A DNA stretch of 64,000 nucleotides from Nitrospirillum iridis. GTDB lineage: Bacteria; Pseudomonadota; Alphaproteobacteria; Azospirillales; Azospirillaceae. Of the stretch, positions 16,949-28,054 are shown in pieces. The position numbers and the translations under genes were made by a program. The stretch covers positions 124,001-188,000 of the forward strand of contig NZ_JACIIZ010000012.1 of NCBI RefSeq assembly GCF_014205765.1, written 5' to 3'. The notes below the pieces were generated by a model. The model was not told where the DNA came from. It saw only the letters and a list, made by a program, of their open reading frames with translations, and ran no database searches. The first letter of the stretch is position 1; every line of letters starts with the position of its first letter.

Positions 16949-17285
16949 ATGCGCATAAGGCCATCGCGACATGGCCAATTTGGGCCGCAAAAGTGGCGAA
17001 ATTGAGATTTGTGGCCTTGTCCCCGCACCCGGCTGAAACCCTCGGGGCGCCACGTGAAAAACGGCCCGGCTGGGCCCGCCGTGGCGTGTTTGCGCCATGG
17101 CGCCGCAGGGGCGTTTTCCCCCTGAAAAAAACGCTGGGCAACCCCGGATTTCCATCTTATATAGCCCTCAGTCGCAGCGCACGTGCCTATGGCCCCGGGG
17201 CGGAATGGTTCCCCCCATGGGTTATGCAACGACGTAACGCGTATCCTCGTCCGTCCCTTAAGCAAGGCGGCGATTGGAGGCTACG
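16840..17285. other. Non-coding spacer between ccmA and odc
   Basis: Besides the structured element at 16793-16948, a second terminator-like hairpin on the minus strand lies at 17057-17076 (GGCCC/GGGCC stem then five Us). A CTTATA sequence at 17156-17161 would read as a TATAAG -10 on the minus strand. No protein gene is evident; the long frame crossing this region is the unused upstream extension of ccmA. Confidence 0.45.
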
Positions 17286-17560
17286 ATGGTTGATGTTGTT
17301 GTCGGTGGGCACGCGCCCGCCTTTCCCCGATCCGCCGCCCGCGCCCTGAATGGGGAACAGATGGGCCATGATCAGGCGGTCTGTAGCCAGACCGGGCCGG
17401 TGGTTTGCGCGCTGCTGGCGCCACCTGGGCATATCTCCAGTATCTGAACCGTTTGGGCCGGCCGCTCCACTGGCACGCTTGAACGGACCCGGGCCATCGC
17501 CCGGCTGATCCCCCATTCCCGATCCATCCCCTGATATGCCTTTTGGCCTCGGAGTCATCG
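17180..17560 (+). promoter_or_regulatory. Long structured leader of the ornithine decarboxylase gene (speF-motif candidate)
   Basis: Alphaproteobacterial ornithine decarboxylase genes are known to carry a conserved leader RNA, the speF motif. This position fits, but I cannot align the motif from memory. The region has the small ORF described separately, a GGTGG/CCACC pairing across 17399-17425 and a perfect CCGGGC/GCCCGG hairpin at 17489-17504, about 55 bases before the odc start. Confidence 0.45.
17286..17447 (+). CDS. Small leader ORF (53 codons) upstream of odc
   Basis: ATG at 17286 is preceded by TGGAGG at five-base spacing, a better ribosome site than that of many genes here. The peptide starts MVDVVVGGHAPAFPRS and ends PPGHISSI, with no membrane segment or known domain. 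It stops 113 bases before odc. In E. coli an unrelated leader peptide senses ornithine and controls speF, so a leader-peptide role is plausible. It could also be a chance frame inside the leader RNA. Confidence 0.4.
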   Translation: MVDVVVGGHAPAFPRSAARALNGEQMGHDQAVCSQTGPVVCALLAPPGHISSI

Positions 17561-18691
17561 ATGACCGAGAAGATCGCTCGTTTTTTCGCTGAAAACACGC
17601 CCGCCACCCCCTGCCTGGTGGTCGACCTGGACGTTGTGGCCAACAATTACGCCAACCTGCACGACGCCCTGCCCGAGGCCCGCATCTTCTACGCCGTGAA
17701 GGCCAATCCGGCGCCGGAGATTCTGAAGCTGCTGGTCGGGCAGGGGTCCTGCTTCGACACCGCCAGCGTGCCCGAAATCCAGTACTGCCTGGACGCCGGC
17801 GCCACCGCCGACCGCATCAGCTTCGGCAACACCATCAAGAAGGCGTCGGACATCGCCCGGGCCCACGCCCTGGGCATCAGCCTGTTCGCCTTCGACAGCC
17901 TGGAAGAGCTGGAGAAGATCGCGGAGCATGCCCCCGGCGCCCGCGTCTTCTGCCGCATCCTGACCTCCGGCGAGGGCGCCGATTGGCCCCTGTCGCGCAA
18001 GTTCGGCTGTGAGCCGGAAATGGCGACGGAACTGCTGCTGGCCGCCTCCACCATGAACGTCGTGCCCTACGGCGTCTCCTTCCATGTCGGGTCGCAGCAA
18101 CGCGACCTGACCCAGTGGGACAAGGCCCTGGCGCAAACCGCCGAGATCTTCCACAACCTGGAAGAAAAGGGCGTGATGCTGCGCATGGTGAACCTGGGCG
18201 GCGGCTTCGCCACCCGGTACCTGAAGGACATCCCCAGCGAGGGTGAGTATGGCAACGCCATCGAGGCGTCGCTGCGCAAGCACTTCGGCAACCGCCTGCC
18301 CGAAACCATCATCGAGCCCGGCCGCAGCATGGTGGGCAACGCTGGAATCATCCGCTCGGAAGTGGTGCTGATCTCGCGCAAGTCCCACCGGGACGACCGC
18401 CGCTGGGTCTACCTGGACATCGGCAAGTTCGGCGGCCTGGCCGAGACCATGGACGAGGCCATCAAGTACAAGATCCAGACGCCCCACGACGACAGCCCGG
18501 CCGAACCCGTCATCCTGGCCGGCCCCACCTGCGACAGCGCCGACGTGCTGTACGAGAAGACGGACTACCGTCTGCCGGTGGACCTGCGCATCGGCGACAA
18601 GATCGACATCCTGGCGACCGGCGCCTACACCACCACCTACTCGGCGGTGAACTTCAACGGCTTCTCACCGTTGGCCTCTTACTACATCTGA
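17561..18691 (+). CDS. Ornithine (lysine/ornithine) decarboxylase, fold-III PLP enzyme
   Basis: A 376-residue enzyme that makes putrescine (or cadaverine) for polyamine synthesis in the cytosol. The PLP lysine is in YAVKANP (K47). Other landmarks are HVGSQ near residue 175, the glycine-rich phosphate loop NLGGGF near 213, EPGRSMVG near 255 and the second active-site loop GPTCDSAD near 325. The C-terminal YYI ending is usual for the compact bacterial group. The ATG at 17561 has a CGGAG ribosome site six bases away; an upstream in-frame ATG lacks one. The sequence cannot settle ornithine versus lysine preference. Confidence 0.9.
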   Translation: MTEKIARFFAENTPATPCLVVDLDVVANNYANLHDALPEARIFYAVKANPAPEILKLLVGQGSCFDTASVPEIQYCLDAGATADRISFGNTIKKASDIARAHALGISLFAFDSLEELEKIAEHAPGARVFCRILTSGEGADWPLSRKFGCEPEMATELLLAASTMNVVPYGVSFHVGSQQRDLTQWDKALAQTAEIFHNLEEKGVMLRMVNLGGGFATRYLKDIPSEGEYGNAIEASLRKHFGNRLPETIIEPGRSMVGNAGIIRSEVVLISRKSHRDDRRWVYLDIGKFGGLAETMDEAIKYKIQTPHDDSPAEPVILAGPTCDSADVLYEKTDYRLPVDLRIGDKIDILATGAYTTTYSAVNFNGFSPLASYYI

Positions 18692-18733
18692 GGGTCGGGA
18701 GACCCGGTCCGTCGCGCCAAGCGGCGGGGGAAA

Positions 18734-18771
18734 GGCCCGGAAGCCCAGCGCTTCCGGGCCTTTTCATTTTT
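18734..18771 (+). terminator. Intrinsic terminator of odc
   Basis: An 11-bp perfect stem (GGCCCGGAAGC and its complement, 18734-18744 and 18750-18760) is followed by TTTTCATTTTT. It lies 43 bases after the odc stop and also separates odc from the convergent kinase gene. Confidence 0.9.
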
Positions 18772-18779
18772 GTCTTCCT

Positions 18780-21209
18780 TCAATCGCCGGCCGTGTCGCC
18801 CGACGCGGCGGCCCGGACGCCAGCGGTCGGGGTGGCGCGGGCGTCGTCCCCCATGCCGCCGGTCAGCAGGCGCTGGCTGGGCAGAACCAGCGAGACGGTG
18901 GTTCCCTCCCCCAGTTGGGAAACGATATCGAGCCGGCCGCCGTGCAGCTCCGCCAGCCCCTTGGACAGGGACAGGCCCAGCCCGGTGCCCTGGGTGGTAC
19001 GGGCATAGACATTGTCGATCTGCTGGAAGGGCACAAAGACCTTGGCCAGATCCTCCGCCGCGATGCCGATGCCGGTGTCGGCGACGGCGATGACCAACTG
19101 CGCCTCGGGGTTGATGGTGGCGGTCAGCGTCACGGTGCCGCCGGCATCGGTGAACTTCACGGCGTTGGACAGCAGGTTCAGCAGGATCTGCTTGATCTTC
19201 ACATCGTCGGCCAGCAGGGGCGGCAGGCCCGGCGCCATGGCGATCACCAGGTCGATACGCTTCTCCATGGCGCGCGCGCGGGCGATACGCTCACACCCCG
19301 CCACCAGGGTCGCCACGTCGCACACCCGTTCCCGCAGGTCGACCTTGCCCGCCTCCATCTTCGAGACGTCGAGGATGTCGTTGATGATGGCCAGCAGGTG
19401 GCGACCGCTGGCCACGATGTCCGCGGCGTAGCCGGTGTTGGTCGCCTGCTCCGGCACGCGGCGCAGATCATTCTCCAGCACCTCGGCGAAACCGATGATG
19501 GCGTTCAGGGGCGTGCGCAGTTCATGGCTCATGTTGGCCAGGAACTCCGTCTTGGTGCGGTTGCCCAGTTCGGCCGCCGCCTTGGCCCGTTCCACATCCT
19601 CCGCCGCGCGTTCGGCGGAGATGGCAACGGTGGCCAGGCGGCTGGCCCGGCGGGCCAGGTCCAGCATCCAGCCCTCGGGCGAGCGGGGCGTGCGGAAATA
19701 GACGGCGAAAGCGCCCAGCGGATTGCCATCGCCGGCCATGATGGGCAGGGACCAGCAGGCGGCGAGGCCGGCGGCGGCAGCCACCTCGCGATAGTCATGC
19801 CACAGCGGGTCATTGGCGATGTCGGTGACGATCACCGGCTCCCGCCGCAGGATGGCCGTGCCGCAGGAGCCGGCGGCCGGCCCCACCGCCAATCCGTCGA
19901 TGGCGCGGACATAGGCGGCCGGGAGGCTGGGGGCCGCCCCGGTGCGGATGGTGCGCCCCTCGGCATCGGCCAGCACGATGGAGCACAGCCCCCCCTCAAG
20001 CTCGGCCTCCATGCCTGAGCAGAGGGCTGACAACACGGCGGACAAGGGGGCCCGACCGGCGGTCATGCCCAGCACCTGCCGCTCCACCGTCAGCAGCCGT
20101 TCCGCCCGCTCGCGCCGCTGGGTCTCACGCTCGATACGCCGGGCGTGAGACCAATAGAGCGCCAGGGCCGCATGCAGTTCCGCCACCGCCCGGTCACCAC
20201 CCAGGCCGGGCGTCAGCGTCGGCGCCTGCGTCGTCTGGCCCTCCGCCAGGTCGCGCATCAGCCGGGCGGTGCGCGACACCGCCCGGAAAAGGCCCTGGCG
20301 CAGACCGACCAGGACGGCGAGGGTGACCAGGGCGGCGGCCACCAGGGGCACCCCGGCCTTGGCCGCGGCCCAGCCCGGATTGGCAACCGGCGCCGCCGCC
20401 CAGCGGGCCAGCGCCCGGTCGGCCACGGCACCGATGGCGCTCAAAGCCCCCAGCGCGGTCTCCACCTGGTCCGGCGCGGCCGGGGGACGGGACGCCGACA
20501 GGACGGTGACGACGCCCGCCACCGCCTCGGCCAGGCCGTCATCAGGGCGCGGGACGCCGGCGGACCAGTCCAGGAGGGACGGTGGCGGGCCGGCGGGTGC
20601 CCCGACCAGCACGTCCGCCCAGGCGATGTCGGCGTCGCGACGCGCGGTCAGCGCCTCCACCGCCAGGGCGGCGTCACCGCTGGGCAGGACCGCCGCGGCG
20701 GACAGCACGACCGCCAGGGCAACGCGGCTTTCCGCCGTGGCCAGCGCCCGCTCCGCCGCCAGCCAGTTGCGCTGCAAAGCTGGGTCACGGCCGTCCTGGG
20801 CCTGGTGCGAAGCCTGATCCACGGCCCGGCGCAGCCCCGCCAGGTGCTGGCGCAGCCCTGCCAAGGTCTGGATGCCGATGGCCAGGCCAGGCGTTGAAGC
20901 GGACACAGGCGATAGGGCGGCCAGCGCCACGTCCAGAGACCGGTCCGCCTGTTGCCGCTTCTGCGCCAGCGCCTCCGTGGCCGGCGCGGCGAGGGGGAGG
21001 CCCTCCAGAGCCAGGAGAGAGACGGTCCATTGCGCCGTCTGGGCATCCTCGGCCGCGATCAGCGCCCGGGCGGCCACCACCTGGGCCCGTGCCGCCTGGG
21101 CGCCCTGGGTATGGGTCCAGGCCGCGCGCATGTCCGCGACCGCCATGCCCAGCTGCAGCAACGCCAGGCACAAAAGGGCGCCGATCACCGATTGGCGCAT
21201 GGCCCCCAT
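18780..21209 (-). CDS. Membrane-bound GAF-domain sensor histidine kinase
   Basis: About 809 residues. A membrane helix near residue 10 and a second near 290 bracket a helical periplasmic sensor. A HAMP-like linker and a GAF domain follow (about 375-540, with SCGTAILRREPVIV and DPLWHDY). The kinase core has the H-box FLANMSHELRTPLNAI near 565, N-box NAVKFTD, G1 ADTGIGI and G2 GTGLGLSLSKGL. The start is uncertain; ATG 21209 gives a normal N-terminus but has no strong ribosome site. No response regulator is adjacent, so it is an orphan kinase. It is divergent from the unknown gene at 21469. Confidence 0.85.
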   Translation of the reverse strand: MGAMRQSVIGALLCLALLQLGMAVADMRAAWTHTQGAQAARAQVVAARALIAAEDAQTAQWTVSLLALEGLPLAAPATEALAQKRQQADRSLDVALAALSPVSASTPGLAIGIQTLAGLRQHLAGLRRAVDQASHQAQDGRDPALQRNWLAAERALATAESRVALAVVLSAAAVLPSGDAALAVEALTARRDADIAWADVLVGAPAGPPPSLLDWSAGVPRPDDGLAEAVAGVVTVLSASRPPAAPDQVETALGALSAIGAVADRALARWAAAPVANPGWAAAKAGVPLVAAALVTLAVLVGLRQGLFRAVSRTARLMRDLAEGQTTQAPTLTPGLGGDRAVAELHAALALYWSHARRIERETQRRERAERLLTVERQVLGMTAGRAPLSAVLSALCSGMEAELEGGLCSIVLADAEGRTIRTGAAPSLPAAYVRAIDGLAVGPAAGSCGTAILRREPVIVTDIANDPLWHDYREVAAAAGLAACWSLPIMAGDGNPLGAFAVYFRTPRSPEGWMLDLARRASRLATVAISAERAAEDVERAKAAAELGNRTKTEFLANMSHELRTPLNAIIGFAEVLENDLRRVPEQATNTGYAADIVASGRHLLAIINDILDVSKMEAGKVDLRERVCDVATLVAGCERIARARAMEKRIDLVIAMAPGLPPLLADDVKIKQILLNLLSNAVKFTDAGGTVTLTATINPEAQLVIAVADTGIGIAAEDLAKVFVPFQQIDNVYARTTQGTGLGLSLSKGLAELHGGRLDIVSQLGEGTTVSLVLPSQRLLTGGMGDDARATPTAGVRAAASGDTAGD

Positions 21210-21468
21210 CCAACCCGTCTTAGCCCAAAGCAGCTCATTGGCGAAATGATCCCGCGGCGCACAGCTTGCAGTGGGACACAGTATGCGACGGCAAAGGCCG
21301 GGTGCAAATGTCCAGGGGGGTGGGGTGCGCCCTTGACGCGGCGAAATTTCGAAAGCGCCGGCGCGATGGCGGAATAGGTGAATCCCCAAGGTGCCGCCCT
21401 TGACCATGCCCCCCATCGTCTATACCTGACGCAAGGCTGACGCGGACGCCAAACGGGCGCCGGCACAG

Positions 21469-22599
21469 TTGTTCTTTTGCCGCTCGAGTTTCCCTTTGAC
21501 AGCTTCCCCCGCCCCTTCCGACAGCGAGGCCGCAGCGGCCGAGGCCCCCCCACCCGAGGCCGGCGTCGCGGCGAGGGCGGGCGACGATGGGCAATTCGAC
21601 GATTCCGACCGCGACGCGCTGCACATCCTGCCGCTGGGCATGATTCCCGTCCAGACGCCCGGGCTGAAGCGGGCGCGGCTGATCAAGAACGCCCGGCTGG
21701 AAACGGTGGTGGAGGTGTTCAAGGACCGCGCGGCCGGCAGCGGCCAGGTCAACCCGGAACATCTGGCCAGCATGTACCCGTCGCACGGCAAGGAAATGCG
21801 CACCGACATGGCGCAGATCCACCGCCTGACCCAACTGAACAGCTATGACGTCTACAGCCTGCGCATCGAGCTGCGCCGCCTGGGCATCCCGGTGGAGGAT
21901 GTCAATTACCTGCGCCTGTCGGCCAGCAAGCGGCTGGAGCTGACGACCTATATGCGGGACTTCACCCTGCCCCTGATCCAGCAGGTCTATGGCTCGGAAC
22001 AGCGCCCCATCAACGACATCGCCGAGCTGTTCGCCCTGTTGGCCAACCCCGACCGGGAAGAGGCGCTGCGCAACCTGACCCTGCTGTCACAGAAGCTGAA
22101 CGTGCAGTTGCAGGACATCCCCAGCTTCCTGGAGGAATATGGCGACGTCTTCCTGTCGCTGGCCTATTTCCGCAGCTGCCTGGACGGGTTGGTGCCGGAG
22201 GTGCAGCGCTTCATGGGCTGGGTGAGCGAGGCCACCAAGAGCGAGATGGTCACCCGCGACCGCCTGATGATGAAGATGATCGGCGATGTCATGCGCATGC
22301 TGACGGGCATCACCACCTCCATCACCGGGCGGTTCGAGGCCTTCGACCGGCGCAGCAAGGATTTCTGGCACGATATCAACGCCGACAGCTTCCGGTCGGT
22401 CCGCGCCCAGATCAGCGCCCACCATGTCACCATCGGCGGCGTGCTGTGCGGGCTGGCGGTCAAGATGGCGCTGTGGAAGGCCCGCTTCCCCCACGGCGGC
22501 GGCGGCCCGATGAAGCGGGTGGAATTCGTGCGGTCGGAGATCCTGCCCGGCCTGGACCACATCAACCGCATCGAGAAGTCCGCCGCCGGCACCCGGTAG
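21469..22599 (+). CDS. Conserved-looking cytosolic protein of unknown function
   Basis: Up to 376 residues starting at a TTG; the true start is unclear because no ATG occurs until about residue 58 (GMIPVQTPG), and neither has a clear ribosome site. The first 50 residues are a low-complexity Ala/Pro/acidic tail. The remainder is strongly alpha-helical (LNSYDVYSLRIELRRLGIP, FLEEYGDVFLSLAYFRSCLDG), with a C-terminal basic segment (KARFPHGGGGPMKRVEFV). No signal peptide, membrane segment or catalytic motif is seen. Codon usage matches the neighbours, so it is a real gene. It is divergent from a histidine kinase, which may or may not be functional linkage. Confidence 0.8.
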   Translation: MFFCRSSFPLTASPAPSDSEAAAAEAPPPEAGVAARAGDDGQFDDSDRDALHILPLGMIPVQTPGLKRARLIKNARLETVVEVFKDRAAGSGQVNPEHLASMYPSHGKEMRTDMAQIHRLTQLNSYDVYSLRIELRRLGIPVEDVNYLRLSASKRLELTTYMRDFTLPLIQQVYGSEQRPINDIAELFALLANPDREEALRNLTLLSQKLNVQLQDIPSFLEEYGDVFLSLAYFRSCLDGLVPEVQRFMGWVSEATKSEMVTRDRLMMKMIGDVMRMLTGITTSITGRFEAFDRRSKDFWHDINADSFRSVRAQISAHHVTIGGVLCGLAVKMALWKARFPHGGGGPMKRVEFVRSEILPGLDHINRIEKSAAGTR

Positions 22600-22641
22600 G
22601 GCCAATGGGAGGGAGCGTCTGATCAAACGCCCCCCCCCCGG

Positions 22642-23340
22642 TCAAACCCCCAGCGCGTGCTCCAGCAGGAACAGCCCGCTTTTCAGCAGGGCCAGCAGCA
22701 CGCCCCAGACCACGGTCACGGCCGCCACCGCCGTGCCCAGGCCCAGCAGCACCCAGACACCGTCCCGTTCCAACACCCCCAGGGCCACCAGGCAGATGGC
22801 CAGGGCCGGCAGCATGTTGCCCAGGGGGATGGGCAGGAACAGGATCAGCGCCAGCAGGAAGCACAGCGCGCCCACCGCGTTCTCGGCCGGGGGGCGGGTC
22901 AGCGCGCCCAGGCGCGGCTTCAGCATGCGTTCCGCCTTGGCCAGCCAGGGTGCCACCTTGGCCATCAGGGCGGCGAAATCCTTGCGCGCCAGCGAGCGGC
23001 CGGCGATGAAGCGCGGCAACCAGGGCCGGCGGCCCAGCGCCAGCTGCGCCGTCAGGAACACCAGCGGCAGGCCCAGCACGGCCGACGTGCCAGGCGGCGT
23101 GGGCAGGACGTTGGGCACGGCGAAAACGAAGATCAACGCCCCCACCGCCCGGTCGCTGAGCGCGGTCAACAGGTCGGCGATGGCGACACGCTCCCGCCCC
23201 TCGTCCGCCGCGAGCGCCTGGAGGATGTCGGACACCTTGGCGGGCCGGGCCCCATCATGGCCGGGGGAGGCGTCGGCGGCGTGGTGTCCGGACGCGTCCC
23301 CATGGGGGCTCCGGATGTGGGGGGCGTCGCCCGCGGTCAT
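22642..23340 (-). CDS. ExoD-family membrane protein (exopolysaccharide synthesis ExoD)
   Basis: A 232-residue protein. A cytosolic His/Asp-rich N-terminus (about 40 residues) leads into the ExoD domain: KVSDILQALA, then LLTALSDRAVGALIFVFAVPNVLPTPPG, and four hydrophobic segments including a GALCFLLALILFLPIPLGNMLP stretch near residue 155. ExoD was named for an exopolysaccharide and alkaline-pH phenotype in Sinorhizobium; the biochemical activity is unknown. The start at 23340 follows a GAGGAAC ribosome site. Confidence 0.85.
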   Translation of the reverse strand: MTAGDAPHIRSPHGDASGHHAADASPGHDGARPAKVSDILQALAADEGRERVAIADLLTALSDRAVGALIFVFAVPNVLPTPPGTSAVLGLPLVFLTAQLALGRRPWLPRFIAGRSLARKDFAALMAKVAPWLAKAERMLKPRLGALTRPPAENAVGALCFLLALILFLPIPLGNMLPALAICLVALGVLERDGVWVLLGLGTAVAAVTVVWGVLLALLKSGLFLLEHALGV

Positions 23341-23463
23341 GCTGTTCCTCTGATCCGTCCCCAAACCAAGCGCTTGTCCCCAATCGCTTCTCGCCCATGG
23401 AGGTGGGGTCGGTGCCGCCCCAGGTCCAGCGATTTTTCCCGGAGGTCTCCCGAACGGGTCCGG

Positions 23464-23982
23464 TCAATAGGCGGCGAAGGTCTCGCGCATGGCCCGCTCC
23501 TCCTGCCGGATGCGGATGGTCAGGGGCACGAGGTAGACGGCCAGGCCGATGGCCAGGGTGTAGTAGGCGTGCAGCGTCAGGGCGAAGCCCACCAGTTCCG
23601 GCAGGATGTTCAGGAAGTAATTCGGGTGCCGCACCAGGCGGAAGAGCGGGTGGGCCACCAGTTGGTGGTCGCGGGCGATCAGCAGCTTCACCGTCCACAG
23701 CCGCCCCAGCAGCCGCACCACCACCAGCAGCATGACGGCGCCGAAAAGGTAGATGGCGAAGCCAAAGCCGCTGACCGCATCGATGGGCGCGCCGCGCGCC
23801 AGCCCCTCCCCCGTCGCCGACAGGTAGAAGGCGATATGGGCGATGGTCAGCGCGAGGGTGTTGCGCGCGCCATGCTCCACCGCCCCGGCGCCACGCAGGG
23901 CCTTCTCATGCCGGATGGACACCGCCAGCAGGGCGAAGCGGTAGATGAAGGCGAGAACGACGAACAGGATTAGCGCGGTCAC
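23464..23982 (-). CDS. Isoprenylcysteine carboxyl methyltransferase (ICMT)-like membrane protein
   Basis: A 172-residue protein with four to five membrane helices and the ICMT/PEMT C-terminal signature: HPLFRLVRHPNYFLNI near residue 110 and the IRQEERAM segment near 160. Members use S-adenosylmethionine, but bacterial substrates are mostly unknown and no prenylated protein partner is visible. It lies about 120 bases upstream of the ExoD gene on the same strand. Confidence 0.8.
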   Translation of the reverse strand: MTALILFVVLAFIYRFALLAVSIRHEKALRGAGAVEHGARNTLALTIAHIAFYLSATGEGLARGAPIDAVSGFGFAIYLFGAVMLLVVVRLLGRLWTVKLLIARDHQLVAHPLFRLVRHPNYFLNILPELVGFALTLHAYYTLAIGLAVYLVPLTIRIRQEERAMRETFAAY

Positions 23983-24096
23983 GGCAGCCAGGGCCCCTCA
24001 ACGGACGGAAACGAAGGCGCATCAATAGCATACGCCCCCACCCCGGCCCATTGCACCGTCGCGGTAGGGCGCGGGGCCAGCCGTAAAAGACTTGCC

Positions 24097-24136
24097 CCGA
24101 TAGCGTGAGAAAAGCCTCCTTTTCTCACGCTATCGG
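24097..24136. repeat. 18-bp perfect inverted repeat downstream of gyrB
   Basis: CCGATAGCGTGAGAAAAG (24097-24114) is followed by four bases (CCTC) and its exact complement (24119-24136). It is 45 bases past the gyrB stop. On the gyrB strand a short T-rich stretch (TCTTTTAC) follows only after about eight bases, so termination is possible but not classic. Confidence 0.85.
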
Positions 24137-24180
24137 TCAAACTCTCTTATTTTATGGGTCAGCTCACAAACCCACCCGGA

Positions 24181-26697
<2,517 letters not shown>

Positions 26698-26771
26698 CTA
26701 CCAGATATCGCGTCGCCCTGGGGCAAAACCGTCATTACGATGGGGGATCGCTGATCCCCATTCCATTGGTG

Positions 26772-28001
26772 CTAAGGGGCCGAATCCGCCGTTTCCAGCG
26801 TGCCGCCGCCGGCCCCGCCCTCCCCCACCCGCACGTGGTTGGCGAGGGCGCCCAGCTCGGCGAAGGTGGCGGCGTCGGTGCCCGTCATCCACGCCTGCGA
26901 ACCGGTGGCCAGCACCTCCTGGAACAGGGCGCTGCGCCGCGCCGCGTCCAGGTGCGCCGCCACCTCGTCCAGCAGCAGCAGGGGCGGCGCCCCGCCGTCC
27001 GCCGCCATCAGCCGGGCGTTGGCCAGCACGATGGCGATCAGCAGCGCCTTCTGCTCCCCGGTGGAGCCCATTTCCGCCGGCATGTCCTTGGCCAGATAGG
27101 TCACGGCCAGGTCGGTGCGGTGGGGGCCCACCGTGGTGGTGCCGGCATGCGCGTCAATGCGCCGCGCCTCCGCCAGCGCCCGGCGCAGCGCGTCCTCCGC
27201 CTCCAGCGCCGGCCGGTCGGCCAGCCAGCCCTCCACCGTGCCGGACAGCGCCAGGCCCGGGGCGGGGAAGGGCCCCACGCCCCGCCGGCAGGCGGCGGCC
27301 AGGCGGGCGGTCACGTCGCGGCGGGCGGCGGCCACGGCGACGCCGCTGGTCGCCATCTGGTCCTCCAGCACCGTCAGCCAGGAGGGATCGCCCCCCTCGC
27401 GCAGCAGCCGGATGCGTTCCCGCATGGCCTGCTCGAAGCGACTGAGCCGTCCGGCATGCTCCGGATCGAAGCCGAACACCAGCCGGTCCAGGAAGCGGCG
27501 GCGGCCGGCCGCCCCCTCCACGAACAGGCGGTCCATCTGTGGCGTCAGCCAGACGCAGGAGACGTACTGCGCCAACGCCATCTGGCTCTTGGCCGGGCGG
27601 CCGTCGATATGCACCACCCGGCGCTCGCTGCCCGGCGCGCCGGCGGGGTCGCGGCCGGTGCCGATCTCCACCGCACCCAGGGGCGTTTCCACCCCCGCCG
27701 CCACCGCCCAGCCCGGCGTCTCCCACGCCTCGCCCGGGGCCTGCAGCCGCTCCACATCGCCCAGCTTGGCGCGGCGCAGGCCACGGCCGGGGGCGAGGAA
27801 GCTGACGGCCTCCAGCAGGTTGGTCTTGCCGGCCCCATTGGGACCGGTCAGCGCCACCGGACGGCGATCCAGCACCAGGCGCGCCTGGGCGTAGGAGCGG
27901 AAGCGGGTGACGGTCAGCCGCGTGACGGCCAGCGCCGCCGGTGGCGCCATCACCAAGGCGGCCACCGGTTCCCCCGTCAGGGGCGGCTCATCTGTGGACA
28001 T
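26772..28001 (-). CDS. recF: DNA replication and repair protein RecF
   Basis: About 409 residues; an SMC-like ATPase that loads RecA at single-strand gaps with RecOR. Walker A is TGPNGAGKTNLLEA near residue 52, the signature region STGEQKALLIAIVLANA near 318 and Walker B LLLLDEVAAHLD near 350. The start is uncertain: ATG 28001, ATG 28010 and TTG 28022 are in frame and none has a clear ribosome site. It sits 53 bases after dnaN. Confidence 0.95.
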   Translation of the reverse strand: MSTDEPPLTGEPVAALVMAPPAALAVTRLTVTRFRSYAQARLVLDRRPVALTGPNGAGKTNLLEAVSFLAPGRGLRRAKLGDVERLQAPGEAWETPGWAVAAGVETPLGAVEIGTGRDPAGAPGSERRVVHIDGRPAKSQMALAQYVSCVWLTPQMDRLFVEGAAGRRRFLDRLVFGFDPEHAGRLSRFEQAMRERIRLLREGGDPSWLTVLEDQMATSGVAVAAARRDVTARLAAACRRGVGPFPAPGLALSGTVEGWLADRPALEAEDALRRALAEARRIDAHAGTTTVGPHRTDLAVTYLAKDMPAEMGSTGEQKALLIAIVLANARLMAADGGAPPLLLLDEVAAHLDAARRSALFQEVLATGSQAWMTGTDAATFAELGALANHVRVGEGGAGGGTLETADSAP

Positions 28002-28054
28002 GGCGCCCATCGCGACCAGCAAGCGCTACCGCCGTCCCGGGATCACCCCAGGCC

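Noticed and set aside
16694..17155. N-terminal extension of ccmA to 378 residues
   Set aside because: The added sequence has no ABC-protein similarity and contains the structured RNA/terminator region; ATG 16693 gives the family length.
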